In this document: positions 8,977-17,717 of the stretch, in pieces
Position numbering within the stretch: the stretch's first letter is position 1
Layout: every line of letters starts with the position of its first letter
Made by a program: the position numbers and the translations under genes
DNA from: Amycolatopsis taiwanensis DSM 45107
Lineage (GTDB): Bacteria; Actinomycetota; Actinomycetes; Mycobacteriales; Pseudonocardiaceae
Reading direction: 5' to 3'
Assembly (NCBI RefSeq): GCF_000519205.1
Contig: NZ_JAFB01000025.1
Span: 66,134 to 130,133, forward strand
Length of the DNA: 64,000 nucleotides
The notes under the pieces: generated by a model
Databases searched by the model: none
What the model was told of the DNA's origin: nothing
Seen by the model: the letters and a program-made list of their open reading frames with translations, nothing else

Positions 8977-10217
8977 CCACAGCCCCCGCAGCCGCGCTCG
9001 GAACCAGGGAGCTCGCCCTGCGCGAACGCGCGCGCAGAGTCATTCCCGGCGGCATGTACGGCCATATGCGCGTCGAAGCGTTCAGCCGGGCCCACCCGCA
9101 GTTCATGGTCTCCGGCAACGGATGCCGGGTCACCGACGCGGACGGACGCGAGTACATCGACCTCATGTGCGGCTGGGGTCCGATCGTCCTCGGTCACCGG
9201 CACCCGGCGGTCACCGCGGCGATCCTGGACCAGTTCGAACGCGGCGACTGCCTGGACGGAACCAGCCCCGTCGCGGTCGACTACGCCGAGCTGTTGGTGG
9301 ACACCGTTCCGTCCGCGGACTGGGCCATGTTCTGCAAGAACGGCACCGATGCGACGACCATGTGCGTCACCACCGCGCGGGCGGCCACTGGCAGACGGAA
9401 GGTTCTGGTCGCGACCGGGGCCTATCACGGCGCGGTGCCCTGGTGCGCGTTGCGGGGCAAGGGCGTGACCGCCGAGGACCAGGCTCACCTGATCCACTTC
9501 GAGTACAACGACCTGGCTTCGGCCGAGGCGGCCGCGGCCGAAGCCGGCGACGACCTCGCCGCCATCCTTGTCTGCCCCATGCGCCATGACATTCGCCGCG
9601 ACCAGGAACTGGCCGATCCCGCGTTCGCTCGTGGGCTGCGCGCGCTGGCCGATCGCACCGGCGCCGTCCTGATCCTCGACGACGTCCGTTGTGGACTGCG
9701 ACTGGACCTGCGCGGAAGCTGGGAGCCACTCGGCGTCCGGCCAGACCTCACGGCCTGGTCGAAAGCCTTGGCCAACGGGCAGCCGCTCGGCGCCGTCACC
9801 GGAACCGAGGCGCTCCGCGATGCCGCACGCTCGATCTACGTGACCGGATCCTTCTGGTACGCGGCCGTTCCCCTGGCGGCCGGGCTGGCCACCTTGCGGG
9901 AACTCCGCAAGGGCCAGGCCCTGCCCGCGATGGCACGGACCGGCAGCCGGCTTCGGGACGGGCTAGCCGCCCAGGCTGCCGCACACGGGTTCGAGATCCG
10001 CCAGACCGGGCCGGTGCAGATGCCGGTCCTGTACTTCGCCGAAGATTCCGACATCAGCCTGGGTACCGCCTGGGCCGAAGCCGCTGTCACCCGAGGCGTG
10101 TACTTGCACCCCTGGCACAACTGGTTCCTGTCGGCCGCACACACCGATGCCGACATCGATGACATCCTCGACCGCACCGACGACGCGTTCGCTGCCGTGC
10201 GACGCCTCCCCCACTGA
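8973..10217 (+). CDS. Class III PLP aminotransferase, glutamate-1-semialdehyde aminomutase-like
   Basis: A 414-aa fold-type I PLP enzyme. It carries VSGNGCRVTDADGREYIDL and GWGPIVLGHRHPAV, features shared with glutamate-1-semialdehyde 2,1-aminomutase and omega-aminotransferases, and the Schiff-base lysine in WSKALANGQPLG (K264). ATG at 8973 overlaps the transketolase stop (ATGA). In this operon it probably shifts or removes an amino group from an imported amino compound or amino sugar; a heme-biosynthesis role is unlikely in this context. A strong hairpin terminator follows about 60 bp downstream. Confidence 0.85.
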   Translation: MTTAPAAALGTRELALRERARRVIPGGMYGHMRVEAFSRAHPQFMVSGNGCRVTDADGREYIDLMCGWGPIVLGHRHPAVTAAILDQFERGDCLDGTSPVAVDYAELLVDTVPSADWAMFCKNGTDATTMCVTTARAATGRRKVLVATGAYHGAVPWCALRGKGVTAEDQAHLIHFEYNDLASAEAAAAEAGDDLAAILVCPMRHDIRRDQELADPAFARGLRALADRTGAVLILDDVRCGLRLDLRGSWEPLGVRPDLTAWSKALANGQPLGAVTGTEALRDAARSIYVTGSFWYAAVPLAAGLATLRELRKGQALPAMARTGSRLRDGLAAQAAAHGFEIRQTGPVQMPVLYFAEDSDISLGTAWAEAAVTRGVYLHPWHNWFLSAAHTDADIDDILDRTDDAFAAVRRLPH

Positions 10218-10278
10218 CTCAAGACCGACAGCGCTGGTGCTGCTCGATGCCGAACTGCGCTGACCAGCGTGGGCCACG

Positions 10279-10310
10279 GCACCGGATCGGCGGTTTCGCC
10301 GATTCGGTGC
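10279..10310. terminator. Bidirectional hairpin terminator
   Basis: The arms GCACCGGATCGGCG and CGCCGATTCGGTGC pair over 14 positions with one G-T wobble around a GTTT loop. It lies between the plus-strand aminotransferase operon (ends 10217) and the minus-strand lipoprotein gene (ends 10327), so it can serve both converging transcripts. There is no U-tract, as is common in high-GC actinobacteria. Confidence 0.8.
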
Positions 10311-10326
10311 GGGGCCCTGACACAGC

Positions 10327-10836
10327 CTAGTGTGGGAGGGCGTCGACGATTGCCCGCAAGGTTCGCTCGTAGCCGCTGGGATCGGTCTCGAAACTGGACA
10401 GGATCACGGTGTAGGCACCCTTGCCGTTGATCACCACGGCCTCGCCCGCGATGTCCTTGACCGCCAGGTACCCGGTCTTGCCCAGATCCTGCACCCTGGT
10501 GTAGGTCTCCTCTGCCAGTTTGCGCTGGTAGTCATAGGTGACTTGCCCCGCATCCGCCGAGGACATGGTGATGGTAACGCTGGCTACCCCGTTGCCGTCT
10601 CCGAAAAGGCAGTTCCCCTCGTCCTTCATGCGCTGTCCGACCAGGCTGGAGACCTGCGCCTCGGTGAATGGGCAGCCAGGGACCCCCGGCAAGCCTCCGG
10701 CGGAACCGGCTTCCCCGACGGTATCGATGCTGTTACCGGTTGCCGGCGAGACGTCATCGGTGGCGGAGCCGGAACTCCCACAACCGGTCAAGACGGCCAG
10801 GCCCAACGACAACGCGATGGCCAGTGAGTAACGCAT
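10327..10836 (-). CDS. Small secreted lipoprotein, function unknown
   Basis: A 169-aa protein with a clear lipoprotein signal: hydrophobic residues 4-16 and lipobox LTGC with Cys19. The Ser/Thr/Gly-rich linker after the cysteine is typical of actinobacterial surface lipoproteins. The folded part has two cysteines (PGCPFTEAQVS and GNCLFGDG), which may form a disulfide, and resembles DUF3558-like lipoproteins in layout. The assignment is loose. It appears monocistronic and convergent with the preceding operon. Confidence 0.75.
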   Translation of the reverse strand: MRYSLAIALSLGLAVLTGCGSSGSATDDVSPATGNSIDTVGEAGSAGGLPGVPGCPFTEAQVSSLVGQRMKDEGNCLFGDGNGVASVTITMSSADAGQVTYDYQRKLAEETYTRVQDLGKTGYLAVKDIAGEAVVINGKGAYTVILSSFETDPSGYERTLRAIVDALPH

Positions 10837-11046
10837 GGAGATTCTCCCTCGAGTGTGACAGGAAAGCGACGAGCCGCGTAATTTTCCCGCTATGTCGGCG
10901 ATGTCACGGAGTTCGTTACCGTGTCGGAGACAGGTCTGCCCGTTCCGGCCGCCGATCGGGCAACACTCGAGTGCGGGTATCAGTGAAGTCGGCTGTGGTC
11001 GATCGATGTGGCTTGATGCTGTTGGGTGTGTCGGAGATCGATGCGA

Positions 11047-12114
11047 TCAGGAGTCGCTGTCCTCGGTCTGGTTTCCCGAGGCCCAGACCATCTGCACCAA
11101 CTCCGCGCGGCTGCGCACCCCGGTCTTGGCGAACATGCGCTTGACATGCTGGCGGACCGTGTGCGTGCTGATGAACGCGCGCTCCGCGATCTGCTTGGTC
11201 GTCCAGCCCTGCGCCACCAGCTCGGCGATCTCTTGTTCCCGCCTGGACAGCACGTTCCACGCGGGGAGGCGCTTTCCCTCCTGTCTGCCTGCCTTGAACA
11301 CGACGGTGACCGCCGCGTCGTGGTTCTCGGGCAGGCGGAACGACTTGACGATCAGCCGTTCCGCGATCGGCGTGCCGGGCACGCTCGTAGTGTGCACCCG
11401 CCTGCCGTGCACCCGGAATTCCTCCAGCGCCTCGGCGATACCGTCGTGGACGTGCTCCGGCCCGTCTGCCGGCTGGTCGTCCGTGGTCAACGACAGGTTC
11501 CGCGCCGCCCGGTTGCTGTACAACTGCCGGCCGTCGAGATCGCTGACGACGACCGGCTCGGGCACCTGATCGAGTGTGCGCTCAAGCATGGTCACCCGAT
11601 GGCCGGTCAGCTCGAATCGCAGTGCGCGCTCGGCGGCGAGGCCCAACTGCTCGCTGGCGAACCGGACCGCCGCCAGATCCGCCGGCTTGAAGGAGTGGTG
11701 CGCCGAACCACGGGCGAAGTTGATCGTGCCGAACAGGGCGCCGGAGACAAGCACCGGTGCTTCCATCGAATGGCAATAACCGCCTACTTCGAGCGCCGCC
11801 CTGGCCCCGCAAGATCGCCACCGGTCGTGGCCCACCTGGGAGGAGTCGATCGGCTTCCGCTCGCGGACGACGAAATCGAGCACCGGATCGTCATTACGGC
11901 CGTAGTCCTCGTAGTCGCCCAGGAAGTCCTCGGCCACGGACGCTCGCACGTCGAGTACATCGCGCCCGTCCTTGTCCACCCGGTAGAGCCCGAGCCCTCC
12001 GGCTGAAATCACCTCGCCGGCAACGCTCATGAAGGCGTCGCTGACTTCATTCAAGGTGAGCGCCGATTGCAGGGCACCGGCATATCGGCTCCGCGCTTCG
12101 CCGGTCGCATTCAT
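11047..12114 (-). CDS. LuxR-type transcriptional regulator with N-terminal sensory domain
   Basis: A 355-aa regulator. The C-terminal residues (about 290-345) form a LuxR/FixJ helix-turn-helix: LSRREQEIAELVAQGWTTKQ, then ISTHTVRQHVKRMF. The N-terminal part looks like a GAF/PAS-type sensor that could bind an aromatic ligand. ATG at 12114 is supported by GAGGGTGG just upstream; a longer frame upstream looks non-coding. It lies directly downstream of the aromatic-degradation locus on the same strand and is a plausible regulator of it. Confidence 0.88.
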   Translation of the reverse strand: MNATGEARSRYAGALQSALTLNEVSDAFMSVAGEVISAGGLGLYRVDKDGRDVLDVRASVAEDFLGDYEDYGRNDDPVLDFVVRERKPIDSSQVGHDRWRSCGARAALEVGGYCHSMEAPVLVSGALFGTINFARGSAHHSFKPADLAAVRFASEQLGLAAERALRFELTGHRVTMLERTLDQVPEPVVVSDLDGRQLYSNRAARNLSLTTDDQPADGPEHVHDGIAEALEEFRVHGRRVHTTSVPGTPIAERLIVKSFRLPENHDAAVTVVFKAGRQEGKRLPAWNVLSRREQEIAELVAQGWTTKQIAERAFISTHTVRQHVKRMFAKTGVRSRAELVQMVWASGNQTEDSDS

Positions 12115-12396
12115 GATCCACCCTCGTGCGCACGGACCAGCAGGGCCGCCATGACGACCCCCCTCACAACAGGAGCACGCATTGAAACCTCCTGATTTTG
12201 TTGTGCGGGCACGAAGCTTCAGTGATCGGTGGCGCGCTGCACGCACAACGTGTCTCGCGGCGGACGTCACCGGTGTGAACCGTTCTGGTCGGCAAGTATG
12301 AACAAGAATGTGCGCGAGAACGAGTCATGTGCCGCTATTCGGCACACGGAAATTGATTTGTAACACTTGGTGGTGGCCGACTACCAGGCGACGCCT
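12115..12396. promoter_or_regulatory. Upstream region of the LuxR-type gene, with two inverted repeats
   Basis: There is no gene in this 282-bp gap. It contains a perfect inverted repeat, TGTGCCG-CTATT-CGGCACA (12328-12346), and a spaced pair GTTGTGCG (12200-12207) / CGCACAAC (12242-12249), whose centres are 42 bp apart, about four helical turns. The first could be a regulator site or a hairpin ending the 12397 transcript. The second is placed for autoregulation of the regulator gene. Confidence 0.45.
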
Positions 12397-14799
12397 TCAA
12401 GGGCCCCTGACCGCGGAGCGGGCCTGCTCGATCGCGGCCCACACCCGGTCCGGGGTCAGCGGCATGTCCAGATCCCGCACGCCGATCGGCCGCAGCGCGT
12501 CGAGCACCGCGTTGACCACCGCAGGCGTCGAACCGATCGCTCCGCTCTCGCCGATTCCCTTGACCCCCAGGAGGTTGACCGGTGTCGGCGAGCAGACGTT
12601 CGCCGTCCGCACCGCCGGGAGCCGGCGCGCGGTCGGCATGGCGTAGTCCATCAGCGACGAGGTGAGGGGCTGGCCGTCCGCGGCATAGACCACGCGCTCG
12701 TACAGCGCCTGCGCCACGCCTTGTGCCACCCCGCCGTGCACCTGTCCCTCCGCGATCAAGGGGTTGATGACCGTCCCGCAGTCATCAACCGCGACGAACG
12801 CGGTGATCTCCACCTTGCCGGTGTCCGGATCGACCTCGGCCACGCACGCGTGCGTTCCCGACGAGAACGTGTAGTTCGGCGGATCGAAGTACGCCGTCGC
12901 GTCGAGCCCGGGCTCTTCACCGTCGTCGAGCGGCTTCATCAACATCAGGGCCTTCTGCGCGACCTCCGCGAACGACATCCTGGTCGCGGGCGCTCCCCGC
13001 ACCTGATAACCACCCGCTACCACTTCGATCTCCGCCACCGACGATTCCAGCAGCGACGCGACCCGGCGCTTTGCCTTGTCGACGACCTTCCGGCAGGCCA
13101 TCGCCACCGCGGTGCCCGCGACGGCGGCGCTGCGCGATCCGAACGTGCCGAAGCCGAACGGCGAAGTCTCCGTGTCGCCGTAGACGATCGTGATGTCGTC
13201 GTACGGGATCCGCAGCGCGTCGGCGGCGATCTGCGCGAAGGTCGTCTCGTGCCCCTGCCCGTGCCCGCAGGTGCCCAGCGAGATCGCCACCTTGCCGGTC
13301 GGATGGACCTTGATCTGGGCGCTCTCCCACAGCCCCGGTGAGCCTTCCATCGGCGCGATCGCCGACGGCGTCACGCCTCCGATCTCCACATAGGACGCGA
13401 CACCGACGCCGATCAGCCTGCCGTCGTCGCCTTGTTGCAGCTGCCGGACCTTGTCGTAGCCGATCTCGTCGAGCGCGACCTGCAGCGCCTTGGCGTAGTC
13501 ACCGCTGTCGTAGTCCAGCCCGGTGGGCGTATGCCACGGCATCTCTTCGGCTCGGACGTAGTTGCGCCGCCGCACCTCCACCGGATCGAGTCCGAGTTCG
13601 GCGGCGACCTCATCGACCAGCCGCTCGGTGTAGTACGTCGCCTCGGGCCGCCCGGCGCCGCGGTAGGGACCGGTCGGCGTGGTGTTGGTGAACACGCCGA
13701 CCATCTCGACGTCGATGCTGCTCATCCGGTAGCTCTGCGGTAGCAGCGGCCCGGTGCGGCCGCTGATCGTGCCGTAGCTGTTCGGGTAGAGATAGGCGCC
13801 CATGTTGCCGAGGACGCGACCGCGGATGGCGCTGATGACGCCTTCGTCGTCGAACGCGACCTCCAACTCGGCGACCTGGTCGCGGCCGTGCGTGGTGGCG
13901 AGGAGATGTTCGGTGCGCTCCTCCACCCACTTGACCGGCCGGCCGAGCAGCTTGGCGGCGAACGCCACCACGACCTCGTCGGGGTACATCGGTTCCTTGG
14001 CGCCGAACGCCCCGCCCACATCACCCGCACCCACCCGGATCCGGTGCTCCGGCAAGCCGAGAACCTGGCCGAACATCAGCCGGGAGTGATGCGGCCGCTG
14101 CGTGCTGATCCAGACGTCCAGGATCTCCTGGTGCGTGTCGTACGAGGCGAGTACGCCGCGCGGCTCCAGCACCATCGGATGGACCCGGTGGTTGACCAGC
14201 CGCCGGTGCAACCGGTGTGGGGCCGAGGCGAAGGCCGCCTCGGCGTCGCCGCCGGCATACCGCGTCCGGAACGGAACGTTGCCCGGGAATCCCTCGTGCA
14301 GTTCGGGCGCGCCGTCCGCGATCGCGTCCTCGACCAGCACCGTCGCCTCCAGTTGCCGGTAGGACACCGCCACGGCTTCCGCGCCGTCGGCCGCCGCGTC
14401 CGGCGTTTCCGCCACCACCACGGCGAGCGGCTCACCGACCCACCGGACGACAGCCCCGGCGAGCGGCCTCAGCTCCGGTAATGGTGCGGGCGGCGCCGAC
14501 TGCCCGGGCAGCTCGGCGCCGGGCTCGGGTGGCCGGCGGATCCATGGGATTGGCCGGATCGACTCGTCCAGGTCCGTCGCGGTGAGTACCCGGACCACTC
14601 CGGGAACCTCCAAAGCCGGCCTCACGTCGATGTCCAGCACCTCCGCGTGGGCGTAGGAGCTGCGCACGAAATGTGCGTGCAACTGGCCCGGCAGGTTCCG
14701 GTCGTCGAGGTAGCGACCACGGCCGGTGAGGAAACGCGGATCCTCGCGCCGCGGGATCGCCTTGCCGACGTATGTCTCTTCCCCGTCCGGCCGCGTCAT
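12397..14799 (-). CDS. Molybdenum hydroxylase large subunit (xanthine dehydrogenase / CoxL family)
   Basis: An 800-aa molybdopterin-binding subunit. It shows GRGRYLDD at the N-terminus, GGAFGAKEPMYPDE for cofactor binding, PYRGAGRPEA at the position where form II (non-CO) enzymes carry AYRGAGR, and the conserved C-terminal active-site glutamate in GIGESGAIGS. It lacks the AYxCSFR loop of true CO dehydrogenase, so it should hydroxylate an organic substrate, often an N-heteroaromatic ring or aldehyde. The M and S subunits are 9 kb away at the head of the locus. ATG at 14799 overlaps the preceding gene's stop. Confidence 0.9.
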   Translation of the reverse strand: MTRPDGEETYVGKAIPRREDPRFLTGRGRYLDDRNLPGQLHAHFVRSSYAHAEVLDIDVRPALEVPGVVRVLTATDLDESIRPIPWIRRPPEPGAELPGQSAPPAPLPELRPLAGAVVRWVGEPLAVVVAETPDAAADGAEAVAVSYRQLEATVLVEDAIADGAPELHEGFPGNVPFRTRYAGGDAEAAFASAPHRLHRRLVNHRVHPMVLEPRGVLASYDTHQEILDVWISTQRPHHSRLMFGQVLGLPEHRIRVGAGDVGGAFGAKEPMYPDEVVVAFAAKLLGRPVKWVEERTEHLLATTHGRDQVAELEVAFDDEGVISAIRGRVLGNMGAYLYPNSYGTISGRTGPLLPQSYRMSSIDVEMVGVFTNTTPTGPYRGAGRPEATYYTERLVDEVAAELGLDPVEVRRRNYVRAEEMPWHTPTGLDYDSGDYAKALQVALDEIGYDKVRQLQQGDDGRLIGVGVASYVEIGGVTPSAIAPMEGSPGLWESAQIKVHPTGKVAISLGTCGHGQGHETTFAQIAADALRIPYDDITIVYGDTETSPFGFGTFGSRSAAVAGTAVAMACRKVVDKAKRRVASLLESSVAEIEVVAGGYQVRGAPATRMSFAEVAQKALMLMKPLDDGEEPGLDATAYFDPPNYTFSSGTHACVAEVDPDTGKVEITAFVAVDDCGTVINPLIAEGQVHGGVAQGVAQALYERVVYAADGQPLTSSLMDYAMPTARRLPAVRTANVCSPTPVNLLGVKGIGESGAIGSTPAVVNAVLDALRPIGVRDLDMPLTPDRVWAAIEQARSAVRGP

Positions 14800-15563
14800 A
14801 TCCTGCCTCCGTCGGTATTCAGCACAACGCCCGTGACCACGCGGGCCTGGATGGGATCGGCCAGATACACGTACGCGGGCGCATGGTCGTGCGGCGCCGG
14901 CACCACGCGGAGCACGTTGCCCGTGCGGATCCGGTCGTCCCGGCCCGCCACCTGGTCGGCCGTCTGCCGCTGGCCGAGAGACGCGAGTCCGCCGAACCTG
15001 GTCCCGGAGGTACCTCCCGGCGCGACCCCGTTGACCCGCACTTCCGGTGCGAGGTCAGTCGCCAGATGAGCCACCACGCCCCGCAGCGCCCACTTGGAGC
15101 TGCCGTACAACACACCGCCGCCGACGGGATGGAAGGCCGACTCGGACAGAGTGAGCGTCACGGACCCGCCGCGCTCGCGCAGAGCGGGATATGCGACGTC
15201 GACCGCGAGCAGCGCGCTCAGCACATTGACGCGCCACACCTCTTCCGCCGCGGCGGCGAGCTCCGTCGGCGTCAGGTCACGGACGGACACGTAGTAATCG
15301 AAGACACCGACACAGCACGTCAGATGGTCAAGACCGCCGGCGACGACAACCGCCTCGGCCAGGGCATCGGCGTCTGTCGCGTCGCCGACGACCACCGATA
15401 CCGCATCCGGATGTTCGCGCGCGAGTTCCGCGGCGTTGTCCGCGGACCGCTCCAGCACCGTCACCCGCGCGCCCTCGGCCACATACGCATCGACCACGCC
15501 ACGCCCCACGCCCGAGCCGCCGCCGGTGACGAGCGCGGAGAGTCCATTCAGGCGGGACGTCAC
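14796..15563 (-). CDS. cis-Dihydrodiol dehydrogenase, BphB-like SDR
   Basis: A 255-aa short-chain dehydrogenase. It has a TGGGSGVG nucleotide-binding loop (13-20), the catalytic Tyr153/Lys157 in LYGSSKWAL and Ser140. The stretch SAFHPVGGG followed by VRVNGVAPGGTS closely matches biphenyl/toluene cis-dihydrodiol dehydrogenases. It would oxidise the cis-diol made by the Rieske dioxygenase to a catechol, using NAD+. It is translationally coupled on both sides by short overlaps. Confidence 0.85.
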   Translation of the reverse strand: MTSRLNGLSALVTGGGSGVGRGVVDAYVAEGARVTVLERSADNAAELAREHPDAVSVVVGDATDADALAEAVVVAGGLDHLTCCVGVFDYYVSVRDLTPTELAAAAEEVWRVNVLSALLAVDVAYPALRERGGSVTLTLSESAFHPVGGGVLYGSSKWALRGVVAHLATDLAPEVRVNGVAPGGTSGTRFGGLASLGQRQTADQVAGRDDRIRTGNVLRVVPAPHDHAPAYVYLADPIQARVVTGVVLNTDGGRI

Positions 15564-15850
15564 GGTCCGGGTCTCCGCTCGAGCAGCTCGGAGAAGGTCT
15601 CCTTGGGCTGATAGCTGAGGCAGTCCAGTTCCACGGCGTCGAGTTGCACCCGCGTGCCCCGGCGCGGCGACCAGATGTCGAGCCGGACGCCGTTGCGCGT
15701 CCGTACCTTGGATACGACCACGTCAGCGAACTCGTTGGAAATCATGACGGGCCCATTCGTCCCGCCCTCGGCCGGTATCGTGCCCAGCAACGCCCCTTCA
15801 TCGGGCCAGGAACCCACTTCGAACCGGCCGGCACCCTCGCCGCTGTCCAT
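15560..15850 (-). CDS. Small protein (96 aa) of dioxygenase operon, function unknown
   Basis: The protein is 96 aa. ATG at 15850 has AGGAG at a spacing of five bases; a GTG two codons earlier overlaps that site and is less likely. The core VVSKVRTRNGVRLDIWSP followed by RVQLDAVELDCL looks like a compact beta domain, with no metal or cofactor motif. Proteins of similar size sit in other actinobacterial ring-hydroxylating dioxygenase operons and are sometimes labelled dihydrodiol dehydrogenase, which the sequence does not support. The 4-nt overlap with the dehydrogenase gene shows it belongs to the operon. Confidence 0.7.
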   Translation of the reverse strand: MDSGEGAGRFEVGSWPDEGALLGTIPAEGGTNGPVMISNEFADVVVSKVRTRNGVRLDIWSPRRGTRVQLDAVELDCLSYQPKETFSELLERRPGP

Positions 15851-15867
15851 GATCACTCCTGTGCTGA

Positions 15868-16398
15868 TCAGATGAAGACGGACATGTTGTGCGCATTGAT
15901 CACCGCCTGGTCGATCGCGGCCCAGCGGTGGACGATCAGCCAGCTGTCTCCGTCCCGCCGCAGCAGGTCCTTGCGCTGCGCGGAGAAGATGCTCGGAATG
16001 GGGTCATCGCCGCGGCTGCGGTAAAGTAGACAGTTGGAATGCACCCGGAACTCGTCGGGGATTGCCGTCGGCTCCACCACGATGTTGGTGATGAAGTGCC
16101 GCGTTCGCGACGGCGGTTGCTCCGCCCAGGCGAAGTCGGTCTCCAGGCGCTCCACTCGGAATTCGAGCGTGCGTTTGTTGTCGTCGAACACGCGTGAGGT
16201 GGGCGACAGTTCCCATTCGGCGAGCTTCTCTCGCGTGACCCGCACCGGGATCTCGTAACGCGCGTCCTCGGCGAAGGCACCCAGCCAGTCCCGGAACCGG
16301 CGCTCGTCCAAGGCCATGGACTCCAGGTAGAGGAAGTCGCGAATGGACTCCCGCGTGCGGGCGTCGGCCGTCTTGATGCGCAGGGACACCGTACTCAC
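15868..16398 (-). CDS. Aromatic-ring-hydroxylating dioxygenase, beta subunit
   Basis: A 176-aa cone-shaped (SnoaL-like) structural subunit. It shows DFLYLESMALDERRFRDWL near the N-terminus and HFITNIVVEP followed by SNCLLYRSRG in the middle, both typical of BphA2/NahAd-type subunits. The GTG start at 16398 overlaps the alpha-subunit stop (GTGA). It would assemble with the alpha subunit as an alpha3beta3 oxygenase. Confidence 0.92.
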   Translation of the reverse strand: MSTVSLRIKTADARTRESIRDFLYLESMALDERRFRDWLGAFAEDARYEIPVRVTREKLAEWELSPTSRVFDDNKRTLEFRVERLETDFAWAEQPPSRTRHFITNIVVEPTAIPDEFRVHSNCLLYRSRGDDPIPSIFSAQRKDLLRRDGDSWLIVHRWAAIDQAVINAHNMSVFI

Positions 16399-17717
16399 TC
16401 CCCCGCCGTCATGTACCGGGCCCACGTGGACCAAAGGTTGCGGAAGTTGTCGTCCGTCACGTACGGCTCGACGGCATGGCCCGGCCCGGGGAAATCGGCG
16501 AGCGGTTCGCGTCCCAGCCCCATCAGGTACGGAAACTCGACCTGCCGGGCCACCGTGCTGCCCGCCATCCTGGTGACCTTCGTCCAGTTCTCGAAATCGT
16601 CCTGCTCGAAGGTGCCCGCCTGCCCGAACGCGAGCGTGTAGGCCTGGTATGCCGCCTCCTTGTACTCCGCGGGCGCTTCCGTGGGCACCAGGCACCACGA
16701 CCACATTTCCATCCGGCCAGGGCCGATCGGGTGGTAAAGCCGCATCGTGCAGAACCGGACCCCGGGTTCACCCGGCTCCAGGCTGAGCGGCTGGATCAAG
16801 AACGACAGGTTCGGAAACACCGAGCCGACCGCGGTTCTGGTCTTCGAGAACAACTCCAGTTGCTCCGGCGACAGGCTCTGCCGCATCTGCGCGACGAGGT
16901 CGTCGGGGTAGCCGAAGAACGGCGGCATACCCGGCGTGTGCCCCAGGCCGATGCCGTGCCCCTTGCCGGGAATGTGCACCGCCCAGCCCTTGCTGTGGGT
17001 GGCTCCCGAGGACGGGAAATAGCCGAGATGGAATCCGAACTGGTGCGTGACCGGGGTGTGGTATCCGTCGCCGGAGAAGTTCTCCGTGCAGATCTTCCAG
17101 TCGGTCTCGGCCACCCAGTGGTCCGGGGGCCCGTGCACCTCACTGCCGCCCAGCCCCTGCTTGAGGTAGATGTCCAGGTAGAACTGGAAACCGCCGAGAT
17201 AGTCGGCGAGGCTCTCGGCATCCGGATCCAGCGTGCCGAAGATCAGCCCGCCGTAGGTGCCGATCCGGATCTTGACCAGTCCCCACTCCTTGCGGTCGAG
17301 TTTCGCCTCGTACGCCTCGCTGAAGTACGGGACGCCGATCAGCTCGCCGGAGTTCCGGTAGATCCAACCGTGGTAGGAGCACCGGAAGTGGGAGGCATTG
17401 CCCATTTCGGACTTGCACATCATGTTGCCACGGTGCCGGCACATGTTGAGGTGGGCGTGGATCCCGCCCTGCTCGTCCCGGGCCACGATGATGTTGTTGT
17501 TCGCGATGGAGCGGGTCACGTAGTCGCCGGGCCGGGCGATCTCCGACTCGTGCGCGAGAAAGCACCAGGCCTTGCCGAAGACCTTCTCGATCTCGAGTTC
17601 GTAGACCTCGCGATCGTTGAAGATGCGCGCCGGCACGCGGCCCGCGGGCACCCGGTCGGCCATCTCTTCCAGCATCGCCCGCACGCTGGGGCTCACCGTC
17701 GGTGAACCCACGGTCAT
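16395..17717 (-). CDS. Aromatic-ring-hydroxylating dioxygenase, alpha (Rieske) subunit
   Basis: A 440-aa catalytic subunit. The Rieske [2Fe-2S] ligands are Cys93/His95 and Cys113/His116 (C-x-H-x17-C-x2-H). The mononuclear iron site is visible as ENFSGDGYHTPVTH, giving Asp217, His220 and His225. It would insert O2 into an aromatic ring to make a cis-dihydrodiol. Electrons probably come through the 3Fe-4S ferredoxin at 20624; no reductase gene is in the window. ATG at 17717 overlaps the next upstream gene's stop. Confidence 0.94.
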   Translation of the reverse strand: MTVGSPTVSPSVRAMLEEMADRVPAGRVPARIFNDREVYELEIEKVFGKAWCFLAHESEIARPGDYVTRSIANNNIIVARDEQGGIHAHLNMCRHRGNMMCKSEMGNASHFRCSYHGWIYRNSGELIGVPYFSEAYEAKLDRKEWGLVKIRIGTYGGLIFGTLDPDAESLADYLGGFQFYLDIYLKQGLGGSEVHGPPDHWVAETDWKICTENFSGDGYHTPVTHQFGFHLGYFPSSGATHSKGWAVHIPGKGHGIGLGHTPGMPPFFGYPDDLVAQMRQSLSPEQLELFSKTRTAVGSVFPNLSFLIQPLSLEPGEPGVRFCTMRLYHPIGPGRMEMWSWCLVPTEAPAEYKEAAYQAYTLAFGQAGTFEQDDFENWTKVTRMAGSTVARQVEFPYLMGLGREPLADFPGPGHAVEPYVTDDNFRNLWSTWARYMTAGE

